Notes: a model not told the origin generated them from the letters alone. A DNA stretch of 64,000 bases from AC-32 sp963716865 (GCA_963716865.1 CAVQUF010000004.1:372001-436000), one strand, 5' to 3'; positions 40,435-49,192 are shown, numbered from the stretch's first letter. A program made the numbers and translations.

Positions 40435-41415
40435 CTACGCGCTTACGGGCGCCGAGCCGAGCACGCGCTGGACGGCGGCGACGATCTTCGGCTCGTCCGG
40501 CAGGAGGAAGTCCTCCATCGGCTGGCTGTACGGGATGGTCGCGTCCAGCGCGGTGACGAGCTCGACCGGCGCCTTCAGCGACGAGAAGCCGTCGGATGCG
40601 ACCTCCGCCGCGATCACCGCCGCGGCCGAGCCGTGGCGCGTGGACTGGTCGACGAGCACGAGCCGGCCCGTCTTCTCGACGGACTGGAGGATCGTCGCCA
40701 TGTCGAGAGGCTCGAGCGTGCGCGGGTCGATCACCTCGGCGCTGACGCCCTCCGCCTCGAGCTGCTCGGCGGCGGCGAGCGTCTTCCCCAGCAGCCATCC
40801 GATCACGACGATCGTGACGTCGCTCCCCTCCCGCACGACCGCCGCCTCGCCGAACGGGATCGCGTGCTCGCCCTCGGGCACGTCGCCGTGCTCGAGCGTG
40901 AGCAGGTAGTGGTGGAAGAAGGCCACGGGGTTGTCGTCCCGGATCGCGGTCGTCATGAGGCCCTTCGCGTCCGCCGCGGTCGCCGGCACCGCCACCTTCA
41001 GGCCCGGAACGCCCATGAACATCCCGTAGATCGACCCCGTGTGCTGGCCTGCCCAGCCCGCGGTGAACCCGTAGCCGGCCTTGAGCACGATCGGCACCTT
41101 GACCTGGCCGGCGCTCATGTAGTGAAAGCGCGGCGCCTCGTTCACGACCTGGTCCATCGCGACGAGCATGAACTCGGCCATGTACAGCTCTACCACCGGC
41201 CGGTAGCCCGCGAAGGCCGCGCCGACCGCGATCCCGATCTCGGCGGTCTCGGAGATCGGCGTCACGCGCACGCGGCCGGGGCCGAACGCCTGCAGGAACG
41301 GGTCGTTCTCGGTCGTCGCGATGTTCTGCCCGAAGTAGAGGACCGTGTCATCGCGCTCCATCTCCTGGTGGATGGCCTCCCCGATTGCGGCGATGTACGG
41401 AAGCTCGCGTGCCAT
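40435..41415 (-). CDS. 2-oxoacid/acetoin dehydrogenase E1 component, beta subunit
   Basis: A 326-residue transketolase-like beta subunit (AcoB/PdhB/BkdB type). It has FGQNIATTENDPF, RVRVTPISETAEIGIAVGAAFAGYRPVVELY near the ThDP dimer interface, and the C-terminal transketolase domain (VIDPRTLEPLD, LVLVDQSTRHGSAA). The ATG has an AGGAGG-type site. It is preceded by the alpha subunit gene with an 8-bp gap. Because no E2 or E3 gene follows within the window, the complex must borrow those subunits or the pair acts as a stand-alone ThDP lyase or decarboxylase. Confidence 0.88.
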   Translation of the reverse strand: MARELPYIAAIGEAIHQEMERDDTVLYFGQNIATTENDPFLQAFGPGRVRVTPISETAEIGIAVGAAFAGYRPVVELYMAEFMLVAMDQVVNEAPRFHYMSAGQVKVPIVLKAGYGFTAGWAGQHTGSIYGMFMGVPGLKVAVPATAADAKGLMTTAIRDDNPVAFFHHYLLTLEHGDVPEGEHAIPFGEAAVVREGSDVTIVVIGWLLGKTLAAAEQLEAEGVSAEVIDPRTLEPLDMATILQSVEKTGRLVLVDQSTRHGSAAAVIAAEVASDGFSSLKAPVELVTALDATIPYSQPMEDFLLPDEPKIVAAVQRVLGSAPVSA

Positions 41416-41423
41416 CTGTCCTC

Positions 41424-42452
41424 CTAGGCGTAGACGTACTTCGTGGCTTCTTCAGGCGCGGGGAACGGGCTCTCGAGCCCGAACGTGACCGCGGCTGCCA
41501 TCTCCTCGCGCGCGGCCTCGGCGATCTGGTCGGCCTCCTCGGCGGTGATCGTCCCGTCGGTCACGAGCTTCGCGCGGAACCGCGGCACCGGGTCGCCGCG
41601 CAACGCGGCCTCGTACTCCTCGGTAGCGCCGAATACCGTCACCGCCTCGTGCTCCGGGAAGTGGAGCGGGACACCGGGCGGCGCGATGATGTTGCCGTGG
41701 GCGCTCAGCCGGTAGATCCGCGACTCGACGAGTGTCGGCCCCTCGCCTGAGCGCGCCCGCTCTGCGGCCGCCGACACGTGCTCGTAGACCTCGAGCGGAT
41801 CGGCACCGTCGACGGTCACGCCCGGCATCGAGTACGCCTTCGCCTTGACCGAGAGCGGCTCGCCGGCCGCGGCGTTCGCGTCCTCCTGCTCGACGCGCGT
41901 GACGACGTTGTAGCTGTTGTTCTCCATCACGTAGACGATCGGCAGCTTCCAGAGCGAGGCGATGTTGAGCGACTCGTGGAACGCGCCCTGTTTCGAGGCC
42001 CCGTCGCCGAAGAACCCGAGCACGACCTGGCCCTTGCCGCGGATCTGGGCGGCCCACGCGGCCCCGGTCGCGTGCGGGATCCCCTGGGCGACGATCCCCG
42101 AGGTGCCGAGGAAACCGCGCTCGACGTCCACCAGGTGCATCGAGCCGCCGTAGCCCTTGCACAGGCCGGTCTCCTTGCCGTAGATCTCGGCCATCATCGC
42201 CTTCGGATCCGTTCCGAGCGCGATCGGATAGCCGTGGCAGCGGTAGGTCGTCAGCAGCTGGTCGTCGGGCCGCATCGCCGCAATCGAGCCGACGATCGAG
42301 GCCTCCGCGCCGTCGGCGAGGTGCGTGTGGCCGCGGATCACGCCGGGGTGCTCCTCGAACGTGCGCTTCACGGACTCCTCGAACTCGCGGATCCGCACCA
42401 TCTGCGTGAACACCCAGGTCAGGCGCTCCTTGTCGAGGCCGTTCTCAGACAC
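41424..42452 (-). CDS. 2-oxoacid/acetoin dehydrogenase E1 component, alpha subunit
   Basis: A 342-residue E1-alpha of the acetoin/pyruvate dehydrogenase type. It has YRCHGYPIALG and the ThDP motif GFFGDGASKQGAFHESLNIASLW, followed by ENNSYNVVTRVEQ. The GTG at 42452 is chosen because GGAAAGGAG lies five bases upstream; a GTG two codons earlier is too close to that site. It forms an alpha2beta2 E1 with the adjacent beta subunit. Among aromatic-degradation genes a role on a 2-oxo acid or acyloin produced from ring fragments is conceivable, but acetoin is also possible. It overlaps the TIM-barrel isomerase gene by 8 bp. Confidence 0.88.
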   Translation of the reverse strand: MSENGLDKERLTWVFTQMVRIREFEESVKRTFEEHPGVIRGHTHLADGAEASIVGSIAAMRPDDQLLTTYRCHGYPIALGTDPKAMMAEIYGKETGLCKGYGGSMHLVDVERGFLGTSGIVAQGIPHATGAAWAAQIRGKGQVVLGFFGDGASKQGAFHESLNIASLWKLPIVYVMENNSYNVVTRVEQEDANAAAGEPLSVKAKAYSMPGVTVDGADPLEVYEHVSAAAERARSGEGPTLVESRIYRLSAHGNIIAPPGVPLHFPEHEAVTVFGATEEYEAALRGDPVPRFRAKLVTDGTITAEEADQIAEAAREEMAAAVTFGLESPFPAPEEATKYVYA

Positions 42453-43326
42453 CCACACTCCTTTCCTCGGCGGCGAACTGGGCGAAGGTCGTCTCGGAGG
42501 CCCGGTCGAAGATCTGCTCGATCGGCTGGTTCCGCAACTCGTCCGAGAGGACCTCGACCCCCCACGGGCCGTCGTAGCCGATCTCGCGGCTGACGGCAAT
42601 GTAGTCGCGGATCGGGAACTCGCCCTCGCCGGGGAGCTGCCGGTGGTTGACGGTCTCGTCGATCGGGTCGTCCATGGTCTCGAAGCGTCCGTCGCTGAGC
42701 TCGACCCAGCCGAGGTGTCGTGGCGGGATCCGCCGCAGTTCTTCAGGCTGGATCCCGAGCTTGGCCATGTGCCACGTGTCGATCGCGAGGCCGCCGTTCG
42801 GCGCGTCCGCGCCCTCGACGAGCGCGAGCGCGGAGTCGAGGTCGCGAACGTTGGCGTCGAAGGGCATGAACTCGTAGAGGATCTTCGAGTCGTGGCGCTC
42901 CGCCGCCTCGGCGCAGAGCTCGCCGTAGCGCTCGGTCAGCTGCTCGAGGCCGCACGGGGTTCCCGGGATGTTCCCGACCTTGATGTGGTGGGCGCCGAGC
43001 GCGGCGGCTGCGTCGTGCAGCATCGCCCGCGTCTCCTCCTCGGCGACGCGACGCTCGTCGTCCGCATCGAGGAACCAGAACATCAGGAACTCGAGCTCGA
43101 GATGCTCGAGCCCGTGCTCGTCCATGATCCCCTTCATCTCCTCGAGCGAGCGGGTCTCGAGCACGTGCGCGAGATCCGCGTGCCAGAGCCCGGTCCCGCT
43201 GAACCCGACGCGCGCGGCCTGCGCGCAGCGGTCACGGAAGTCGAACAGGCTCCATTCCCGGCCCACGTGCACCTCGACCGGGCCGGAGACCGTCCAGTAG
43301 AGCCCCACCAGGTCGACGCCGGCCAT
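42445..43326 (-). CDS. Xylose-isomerase-like TIM-barrel protein (sugar phosphate isomerase/epimerase)
   Basis: A 293-residue protein of the AP-endonuclease-2/xylose-isomerase-like barrel family. Candidate metal ligands lie at the ends of strands: Glu in HLELEFLMFWF, Glu in ILYEFMPFD, Asp and His in AIDTWHMAKLG, and Glu in PWGVEVLSDEL. The family includes inosose dehydratase, hydroxypyruvate isomerase and 3-dehydroshikimate dehydratase. The last would produce protocatechuate and would fit the window, but sequence alone cannot choose. It is the first gene of the set with the two E1 subunits. Confidence 0.75.
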   Translation of the reverse strand: MAGVDLVGLYWTVSGPVEVHVGREWSLFDFRDRCAQAARVGFSGTGLWHADLAHVLETRSLEEMKGIMDEHGLEHLELEFLMFWFLDADDERRVAEEETRAMLHDAAAALGAHHIKVGNIPGTPCGLEQLTERYGELCAEAAERHDSKILYEFMPFDANVRDLDSALALVEGADAPNGGLAIDTWHMAKLGIQPEELRRIPPRHLGWVELSDGRFETMDDPIDETVNHRQLPGEGEFPIRDYIAVSREIGYDGPWGVEVLSDELRNQPIEQIFDRASETTFAQFAAEERSVGV

Positions 43327-43380
43327 CGCGGCAACGCTAACGCGTGAGTCCGGCCCGCGCCACTAGAACGGCGCTTGGAG

Positions 43381-43446
43381 CAGACTAAGGCGCCGACTCG
43401 GCGGCGCCGACCATGGAGGCCGCGCGGGCTTCGCCCGTGCGGCCGG
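43381..43446. repeat. Double-hairpin repeat, copy C
   Basis: Starts CAGACTAAGG. Hairpin 1 (43389-43408) has a 7-bp stem GGCGCCG/CGGCGCC. Hairpin 2 (43418-43444) is GGCCGCGCGGGC, loop TTC, GCCCGTGCGGCC, a 12-bp stem with one G-T pair. It has the same order and spacing as the copies at 46661 and 47139 but lacks their AAATGACCGGTCGAC tail. It lies between divergent genes. Confidence 0.6.
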
Positions 43447-43537
43447 CTGACACAGCTTCTTGGAACAACGCGCCCCGGCTCTCGCCAGCCAACAGGCACT
43501 AAGCTGCCTGCGGCAAAACTCGACCGAGGGGTGGCGT

Positions 43538-45118
43538 ATGGCGGCTGACTACGTGATCGTCGGAGCCGGGTCTGCGGGCTGCGTGCTCGCCTCGCGGCTG
43601 AGCGAGGACCCGGACGTGAAGGTGCTCCTGCTGGAGGCCGGCGGGCCGGACACGGCGCCCGAGATCCGGATCCCGTACGCGTTCCCCGCGGTCTTCAAGT
43701 CGGGCCTCGACTGGGACCTCCTCGGCGAGCAGGAGCCGGGCCTGAACAACCGGCGTCTCTACCTCCCGCGCGGTCGGGTGATCGGCGGCTCGAGCTCGAT
43801 CAACGCGATGATCTACCTGCGCGGCAGCCGCGCCGACTACGACGGCTGGGCAGCGGACGGCTGCGACGGGTGGTCGTACGACGAGGTGCTCCCGTACTTC
43901 AAGCGCTCCGAGGACAACGAGCGCGGCGAGGACGCCTACCACGGCGTCGGCGGCCCGCTCTCGATCTCCGACAGCCGCTCCATGCAGCCGCTGATCGAGA
44001 CGATGCTCGAGGCGGCGGTCCAGGCCGGCTACGAGCTGAACCCCGACCTGAACGGGGCGCAGCAGGAGGGCGTGGGCCGGTTCCAGCTCACCCAGCGCAA
44101 CGGCCGGCGCTGGAGCGCGGCCGACGCGTTCCTCCATCCGGCCGCCGACCGGCCGAACCTCGAGATCGTGAGCAACGCCTTCGTCCCGCGACTCGTCTTC
44201 GAGGGGAACCGCGCCGTCGGCGTCGAGGTCGTCCGCGACGGCGCCTCCGACACCGTGCTCGCCGAGCGAGAGGTGATCCTCTCGGCTGGCTCGTACCAGT
44301 CACCGGTGCTGCTGATGGTCTCCGGGATCGGCCCCGCCGACGAGATCGCGCCCCTCGGGATCACCGTGCGAGAGAACCTGCCGGTCGGGCACAACCTTCA
44401 GGACCACTGCATGGCGCAGCTCAACTACACGACCGACGAGGAGACGCTCTTCGGCGCGTTCACGCCCGACAACCTCGCGCTGCTGGAGAAGGAGGGCCGC
44501 GGCCCGCTCAGCTCCAACATCCCCGAGGCGGGCGGTTTCTTCCGGACGCGCCCGGATTTGTCCGCGCCGGACGTGGAGTTCCACTTCGCGCCGTCGATGT
44601 TCTTCGACGAGGGGCTGACCGCGCCGCACGACAGCGGCTACTGCTTCGGCCCGGTCGTGATCAAGCCGACCGGCCGCGGCAAGGTCATGCTGCGGGCGGG
44701 CCTGCCGGACTCGAAGCCGCGAGTGCTCTGCAACTTCCTCACGACGGACGAGGACAGGCGGAGCATGATCGACGGCGTCCGGATCGCCCTCGACATCGCC
44801 GGGCAACCCGCGCTCGAGGCGGTCGAGCGCGCACCCTTCAGCGTCCCCGCGTCCGACTCCGACGAGGACATCCTCGCGTGGGCGCGCGCGGCGGGGCAGT
44901 CGGTCTACCACCCGACCTCGACCTGCGCGATGGGCTCGGTGGTGGACTCCGAGCTGCGCGTCTACGGGACGGAAGGGCTGCGGGTCGTCGACGCTTCGGT
45001 GATGCCGACGATCACGCGCTCGAACACGCACGCGCCGACGATCATGATCGCGGAGAAGGCGGCAGACCTGATCCGCTCCGGGGCTCCCGCCCGCGAGCGG
45101 GCCGAAGCTGCCGGATAA
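43538..45118 (+). CDS. GMC-family FAD oxidoreductase (choline dehydrogenase-like)
   Basis: A 526-residue GMC flavoprotein. The N-terminal ADP-binding motif is YVIVGAGSAGCVLASRL with LLLEAGG, then the GMC signature 1 in RGRVIGGSSSINAMIY and signature 2 in LSAGSYQSPVLLMVSGIGP. Active-site histidines lie in SVYHPTSTCAMGS and RSNTHAPTIMIAEKAADLI. Such enzymes oxidise primary alcohols to aldehydes. Thirty bases downstream is an aldehyde dehydrogenase, so the pair could take an alcohol to the acid, for instance vanillyl or coniferyl alcohol. Choline is also possible. The ATG at 43538 with upstream GAGGGG is preferred to earlier in-frame starts. Confidence 0.88.
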   Translation: MAADYVIVGAGSAGCVLASRLSEDPDVKVLLLEAGGPDTAPEIRIPYAFPAVFKSGLDWDLLGEQEPGLNNRRLYLPRGRVIGGSSSINAMIYLRGSRADYDGWAADGCDGWSYDEVLPYFKRSEDNERGEDAYHGVGGPLSISDSRSMQPLIETMLEAAVQAGYELNPDLNGAQQEGVGRFQLTQRNGRRWSAADAFLHPAADRPNLEIVSNAFVPRLVFEGNRAVGVEVVRDGASDTVLAEREVILSAGSYQSPVLLMVSGIGPADEIAPLGITVRENLPVGHNLQDHCMAQLNYTTDEETLFGAFTPDNLALLEKEGRGPLSSNIPEAGGFFRTRPDLSAPDVEFHFAPSMFFDEGLTAPHDSGYCFGPVVIKPTGRGKVMLRAGLPDSKPRVLCNFLTTDEDRRSMIDGVRIALDIAGQPALEAVERAPFSVPASDSDEDILAWARAAGQSVYHPTSTCAMGSVVDSELRVYGTEGLRVVDASVMPTITRSNTHAPTIMIAEKAADLIRSGAPARERAEAAG

Positions 45119-45147
45119 GCTGAGTCGAGACAAGCAGAGGAGGCGCT

Positions 45148-46647
45148 ATGACCGTCACGGCAGAGCCTGTCGAGGCCGGAACCGAAGTGGAGAACCTGCT
45201 CGACGAGCAGCAGTGGACCGGAAAGATCTACAGCGACGGCTGGGTTGTGGCGCCCGCGAAGATCGAGACCACCGAGCCCGCCACGGGCGAGGTGCTGGGA
45301 CAGGCCGGCGGCGGCGATGCCAAGACGATCGCCAGGGCGGCGAAGTCGGCCGCGGCCGCGCAGGTCGAATGGGCGGCGACGCCGTTCACCAAGCGCGTCG
45401 CGGTCGTGAAGCGCGCGGCCGAGCTGATGGAGCGCCACCGTGACGAGCTCCAGAACTGGCTCGTCCGCGAGTCCGGGTCGATCCCCGGCAAGGCTGGCGT
45501 CGAGATCTCGGCCTCCATCGGCCAGCTCGACATGGCCGCCGCGCTCATCTCGCACCCGCTCGGCCTGGTGCTTCCCTCGCTGACGCCCGGACGGACCAGC
45601 ACCGCGCGACGCGTGCCGGTCGGCGTGGTCGGCGTGATCACGCCCTGGAACTTCCCGTACGTGCTCGCGATGCGCTCTGTCGGCCCGGCGCTCGCGCTCG
45701 GCAACGCCGTCGTCCTCAAGCCGGACGCCAACACGCCGGTCACCGGCGGCGTCGCGATCGCGCGGCTCTTCGAGGAGGCCGGGCTGCCCGAAGGCGTCCT
45801 CCACGTGATCCCGGGCGGGCCCGACGTCGGCCAGGCACTGGTCGAGGACCCGCACGTCCGGATGATCTCGTTCACCGGCTCGACCGCGACCGGCCGCGTC
45901 GTCGGCGAGGTCGCCGGCCGGATGCTCAAGCGCACGATCCTCGAGCTCGGAGGCAACAGCCCGCTCGTGGTGCTCGAGGACGCCGACATCGAGGCGGCCT
46001 CGTCGGCGGGAGCCTGGGGCTCGTTCCTCCACCAGGGGCAGATCTGTCTCGCGGTCAGCCGCCACCTCGTCCACGAGAGCATCGTCGACGCCTACACCGA
46101 GGCACTCGTCGAGCGGGCGGGCCGGCTGCCGGTCGGCAACCCCGCGACCGAGGAGGTCGCGCTCGGGCCGCTCATCAACGAGCGCCAGCTCGGGCGCGTG
46201 CGGCGGATCGTGGACGAGAGCGTCGAGCAGGGCGCGAAGGTGCTCGTCGGCGGCACGAACGAGGGGCAGTTCTTCGCTCCGACGGTGCTCGGCGACGTCA
46301 CCGCGACGATGCCGGCGTTCACCGACGAGATCTTCGGACCGGTGGCGCCCGTGATCGCGTTCCGCGACGACGCGCACGCGGTCGAGCTCGCCAACGGCAC
46401 GGACTACGGCCTGTCCGCGGCAGTGCAGTCGGGATCGCCGCAGCGCGCGGCCGGGATCGCCGAGCAGCTGCACGCGGGAATGGTCCACATCAACGACCAG
46501 ACCGTGAACGAGGAGCCGCCCGCGCCGTTCGGCGGGTTCGGCGCCTCGAGCAACGGCGGCCACTTCGGCGGAGTCGCGAACCTCGAGCTCTGGACGGAGT
46601 GGCAGTGGCTGACGGCCCGCGAGCGAGCGAAGCCCTTCCCGTTCTGA
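45148..46647 (+). CDS. Aldehyde dehydrogenase (benzaldehyde/vanillin-type)
   Basis: A 499-residue ALDH. It has VGVITPWNFPYVLAM, FTGSTATGRVVGEV, catalytic base Glu in LELGGNSPLVVL and nucleophile Cys in LHQGQICLAVSR. The ATG is preceded by AGAGGAGG. It is co-directional with the GMC alcohol dehydrogenase (30 bp apart) and probably oxidises that enzyme's aldehyde product. It is a paralogue of the enzyme at 4788-6257, sharing the C-terminal PFPF ending. Candidate substrates are vanillin, syringaldehyde or 4-hydroxybenzaldehyde; the preference between the two paralogues cannot be predicted. Confidence 0.88.
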   Translation: MTVTAEPVEAGTEVENLLDEQQWTGKIYSDGWVVAPAKIETTEPATGEVLGQAGGGDAKTIARAAKSAAAAQVEWAATPFTKRVAVVKRAAELMERHRDELQNWLVRESGSIPGKAGVEISASIGQLDMAAALISHPLGLVLPSLTPGRTSTARRVPVGVVGVITPWNFPYVLAMRSVGPALALGNAVVLKPDANTPVTGGVAIARLFEEAGLPEGVLHVIPGGPDVGQALVEDPHVRMISFTGSTATGRVVGEVAGRMLKRTILELGGNSPLVVLEDADIEAASSAGAWGSFLHQGQICLAVSRHLVHESIVDAYTEALVERAGRLPVGNPATEEVALGPLINERQLGRVRRIVDESVEQGAKVLVGGTNEGQFFAPTVLGDVTATMPAFTDEIFGPVAPVIAFRDDAHAVELANGTDYGLSAAVQSGSPQRAAGIAEQLHAGMVHINDQTVNEEPPAPFGGFGASSNGGHFGGVANLELWTEWQWLTARERAKPFPF

Positions 46648-46660
46648 GCTAGTCCGGCAG

Positions 46661-46742
46661 ACAAAGGCGGCGCTTGCGCTGCCGTCTTCAGCAGGCACGG
46701 GCTTGGCCCGTGCCTGCGTCTGAAATGACCGGTCGACACGGC
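46661..46742. repeat. Double-hairpin repeat, copy A
   Basis: Begins ACAAAGG. Hairpin 1 (46666-46683) is GGCGGCGC, loop TT, GCGCTGCC. After 7 nt (GTCTTCA), hairpin 2 (46691-46717) is a perfect 12-bp stem GCAGGCACGGGC, loop TTG, GCCCGTGCCTGC. The element ends with GAAATGACCGGTCGAC. It occupies the space between convergent genes, where it could terminate transcription in both directions. Confidence 0.7.
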
Positions 46743-46751
46743 GGGGGCCGA

Positions 46752-47138
46752 CTACGGCGGAATGTTCAGTTCCACTCGGACGCCGTTCGGGTCGGTGAGG
46801 AAGAGCTGGCGCAGCCCGGCGCCGGGTACGGCGTTCGTCACCGTGTCCACCCCGGCCTTCTCCAGCCGCTCGGCGACCTGCTCGTAGCCTGCGCCCGTGA
46901 ACGCGAGGTGGTCGACGGCGTCGCCGACCCGCAGGCCGAGCGTCGCCGCGTGCGCCTCGTACGCCTGCCGGTCGGCCACGTGCAGGCACGGGACGCCTCC
47001 CAGGGTGAGCCAGTAGCCGGGGAACTCGAGCGGCGGCCGCTCCCCCACCTCGAGCCCGAGCGCATCGCAGTAGAACGCCTTCGTCGCCTCGAGGTCGTCC
47101 GTCAGGACGAGCACGTGGTCGAGGCGCTGCAGCGACAT
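46752..47138 (-). CDS. Small VOC-superfamily (glyoxalase-like) protein
   Basis: A 128-residue single VOC unit. Metal-ligand candidates are His in RLDHVLVLTDDLE, His in AVDHLAFTGAG, and Glu in GVRVELNIP; FLTDPNGVRVELN is the standard VOC C-terminal strand. It may be a metal-dependent lyase, isomerase, or fosfomycin/bleomycin-resistance-like binding protein. It is flanked on both sides by the double-hairpin repeat and set apart by 101 bp from the upstream ligase gene, so it may be an independently acquired cassette. It is too short for an extradiol dioxygenase of the BphC class. Confidence 0.78.
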   Translation of the reverse strand: MSLQRLDHVLVLTDDLEATKAFYCDALGLEVGERPPLEFPGYWLTLGGVPCLHVADRQAYEAHAATLGLRVGDAVDHLAFTGAGYEQVAERLEKAGVDTVTNAVPGAGLRQLFLTDPNGVRVELNIPP

Positions 47139-47217
47139 TAAGGCGTCGCTCGCGATGCCGACCTCAGGACGTGCGGGCTCAGCCCGCGCGTCCGTCGGAA
47201 ATGACCGGTCGACCCGG
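47139..47217. repeat. Double-hairpin repeat, copy B
   Basis: Hairpin 1 (47142-47159) is GGCGTCGC, loop TC, GCGATGCC. After 7 nt (GACCTCA), hairpin 2 (47167-47193) is GGACGTGCGGGC, loop TCA, GCCCGCGCGTCC with one G-T pair. The tail GGAAATGACCGGTCGAC matches copy A. It lies immediately upstream of the VOC gene's start codon, in the intergenic gap of the transporter operon. Confidence 0.7.
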
Positions 47218-47239
47218 ATGAACTCACTTCGAAACCGCC

Positions 47240-49192
47240 TCAGGCCCTCGTCTGTGCGTAGTCGACGAAGGCGTCGATCGAGGCCGGGTCGACGAGCGCG
47301 TCCGCGCTGACGACGTCCCCGGGGTCGGCGCCGGTAAGGATGTTCTTGACCGGCAGCTCGAGCTTCTTCCCGGTGAGCGTGCGCGGGATCGCCGGCACCG
47401 CGACGATCGCGTTCGGCGCGTGGCGCGGCGAAAGCGACATGCGAAGCAGCTCTCCGATCCGCGTCCGCAGCTCGTCGTCGAGCTCGACGCCCTCGCGCAG
47501 CGCGACGAACAGGATCAGCTCGTCCGTCTCGTCGAGGTGGACGACGAGGCTGTCGAGCACCTCGTCGATCTCCTCGACGACGACGTAGAACTCGCTCGTG
47601 CCCAGTCGCACGCCGCCGCGGTTGAGCGTCGCGTCGGAGCGGCCGGTGATGACGGAGCTGCCGCGCTCGGTGAACGCGATCCAGTCGCCGTGCCGCCAGA
47701 CACCGGGGAAGTGGTCGAAGTACGCGGCGCGCATGTGCGAGCCGTCCCGGTCGTTCCAGAGGCCGACAGGCATCGAGGGCATCGGCTGGGTGATCACGAG
47801 CTCGCCCAGCTCGCCGACGACAGGTTTTCCCTCCGGCGAGAACGACTGCACATCGACCGCCAGGCAGCGCCCGGACATCTCGCCCGCGTAGACGGGCAGC
47901 AGCGGGTAGCCCTGGACGATCCCCGTGCAGATGTCCGTGCCGCCGCTGCCCAGGTTGATGAACACCTCCTCGCCGAGCTGGTCGTAGAGCCACTCGAACC
48001 CCTCGACCGGCAGCGGCGATCCCGCCGCTCCGACCGAGCGGATCGAGGAGAGGTCGAAGCGCCGTCCCGGCTCGAGCCCGTCCTTGCGGCAGGCCATCGC
48101 AAAGGCCGGGCTGACGCCGAGCATCGTCGGCCTCGTCTCCTCGGCGAGATACCACTGGTAGGCGAGGTCCGGGTGGGCCGGGTTGCCGTCGATCATCACG
48201 ACCGACGCGCGCACGAGCAGCGTCGACACGAGCGCGTTCCACATCATCCAGGCGGTCGTCGTGAACCACTGCAGGCGGTCGCCCGGGCGCAGGTCCCAGC
48301 TCAGGCTGTGGTTCTTCAGGTGCTCGAGCAGGATGCCGCCGTGGCCGTGCACGATCGCCTTCGGGAGCCCGGTCGTGCCCGAGGAGAAGAGCACGTAGAG
48401 CGGGTGCGCGAACGGCAGCGGGTCGAACTCGAGCGGCTCCTGCTCGCCCAGGAGCTCCTCCCAGGACAGCGTGTCCGCGAGCACGCGCTCCGGGTACGAG
48501 ATTTCGACGACGGTCTCGACGCTTGGGAGCCCCTCCCGCACCGCGGCGACCTCCCCGCGACGATCGACCCAGCGATCGCCCCAGCGGTAGCCGGCGACGG
48601 CGAGCAGGAGCTTCGGCTCGAGCTGGCCGAGCCGGTGGAGAACGCTGCGGACGCCGAACTCCGGCGGGCACGTCGCCCAGATCGCGCCGAGGCTCGCGCA
48701 GGCCAGGAATGCGACGAGCGTCTCCGGGATGTTGGGCAGGTAGGCGACGACCCGGTCGCCGGGGCCGATGCCGAGGCGCTGCAGCCCGGCGCGGGCGCGG
48801 GCGACCTGGGCGCGGAGCTCGCCGAAGGTCAGCTCGAGCGGCTCGCGCGTCTGCGAGTGGGCGACCACCGCGACCGCGTCGAGGTCGTCGTCGCGCCCGA
48901 CCATGTGCTCGGCGAAGTTCAGGCGCGCTCCCGGAAACCACTCCGCGCCCGGCATCGCCCGCGAGCCGAGCACGTGCTCGTAGGGAGCGCGCGCCCGGAT
49001 CTCGAAGAACTCCCAGAGCGACGACCAGAAGCCTTCGAGGTCGGTGACCGACCAGCGCCAGAGCGCGTCGTAGTCCTGGAAGTCGAGCCGCCGCTCGCGT
49101 CTCAGCCACCGGAGATAGCGGCCCAGCTCCGTGCGCTCGACCGCGTCCTCCGGGGGCGTCCAGAGAACCTGCCCGTGGGTGGCGGTCGTCAC
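47240..49192 (-). CDS. Acetoacetyl-CoA synthetase-like ligase
   Basis: A 650-residue ANL-superfamily ligase of the AacS/prpE-size class. It has an N-terminal segment characteristic of acetoacetate-CoA ligase (LWTPPEDAVERTELGRYLRWL; FEIRARAPYEHVLG), the P-loop VLFSSGTTGLPKAIVHG, WMMWNALVSTLLV, INLGSGGTDICTG and the C-terminal lysine in LTGKKLELPVKNIL. AacS activates beta-keto acids. In this catabolic setting an aryl beta-keto acid such as vanilloylacetate, the expected product of the kinase/carboxylase route, is a possible substrate; acetoacetate is the default. The GTG start overlaps the alcohol dehydrogenase stop by 4 bp. Confidence 0.87.
   Translation of the reverse strand: MTTATHGQVLWTPPEDAVERTELGRYLRWLRRERRLDFQDYDALWRWSVTDLEGFWSSLWEFFEIRARAPYEHVLGSRAMPGAEWFPGARLNFAEHMVGRDDDLDAVAVVAHSQTREPLELTFGELRAQVARARAGLQRLGIGPGDRVVAYLPNIPETLVAFLACASLGAIWATCPPEFGVRSVLHRLGQLEPKLLLAVAGYRWGDRWVDRRGEVAAVREGLPSVETVVEISYPERVLADTLSWEELLGEQEPLEFDPLPFAHPLYVLFSSGTTGLPKAIVHGHGGILLEHLKNHSLSWDLRPGDRLQWFTTTAWMMWNALVSTLLVRASVVMIDGNPAHPDLAYQWYLAEETRPTMLGVSPAFAMACRKDGLEPGRRFDLSSIRSVGAAGSPLPVEGFEWLYDQLGEEVFINLGSGGTDICTGIVQGYPLLPVYAGEMSGRCLAVDVQSFSPEGKPVVGELGELVITQPMPSMPVGLWNDRDGSHMRAAYFDHFPGVWRHGDWIAFTERGSSVITGRSDATLNRGGVRLGTSEFYVVVEEIDEVLDSLVVHLDETDELILFVALREGVELDDELRTRIGELLRMSLSPRHAPNAIVAVPAIPRTLTGKKLELPVKNILTGADPGDVVSADALVDPASIDAFVDYAQTRA

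Noticed and set aside
46752..47138. A second extradiol dioxygenase
   Set aside because: A single 128-residue VOC unit lacks the catalytic His/Tyr of the extradiol signature and the second domain.
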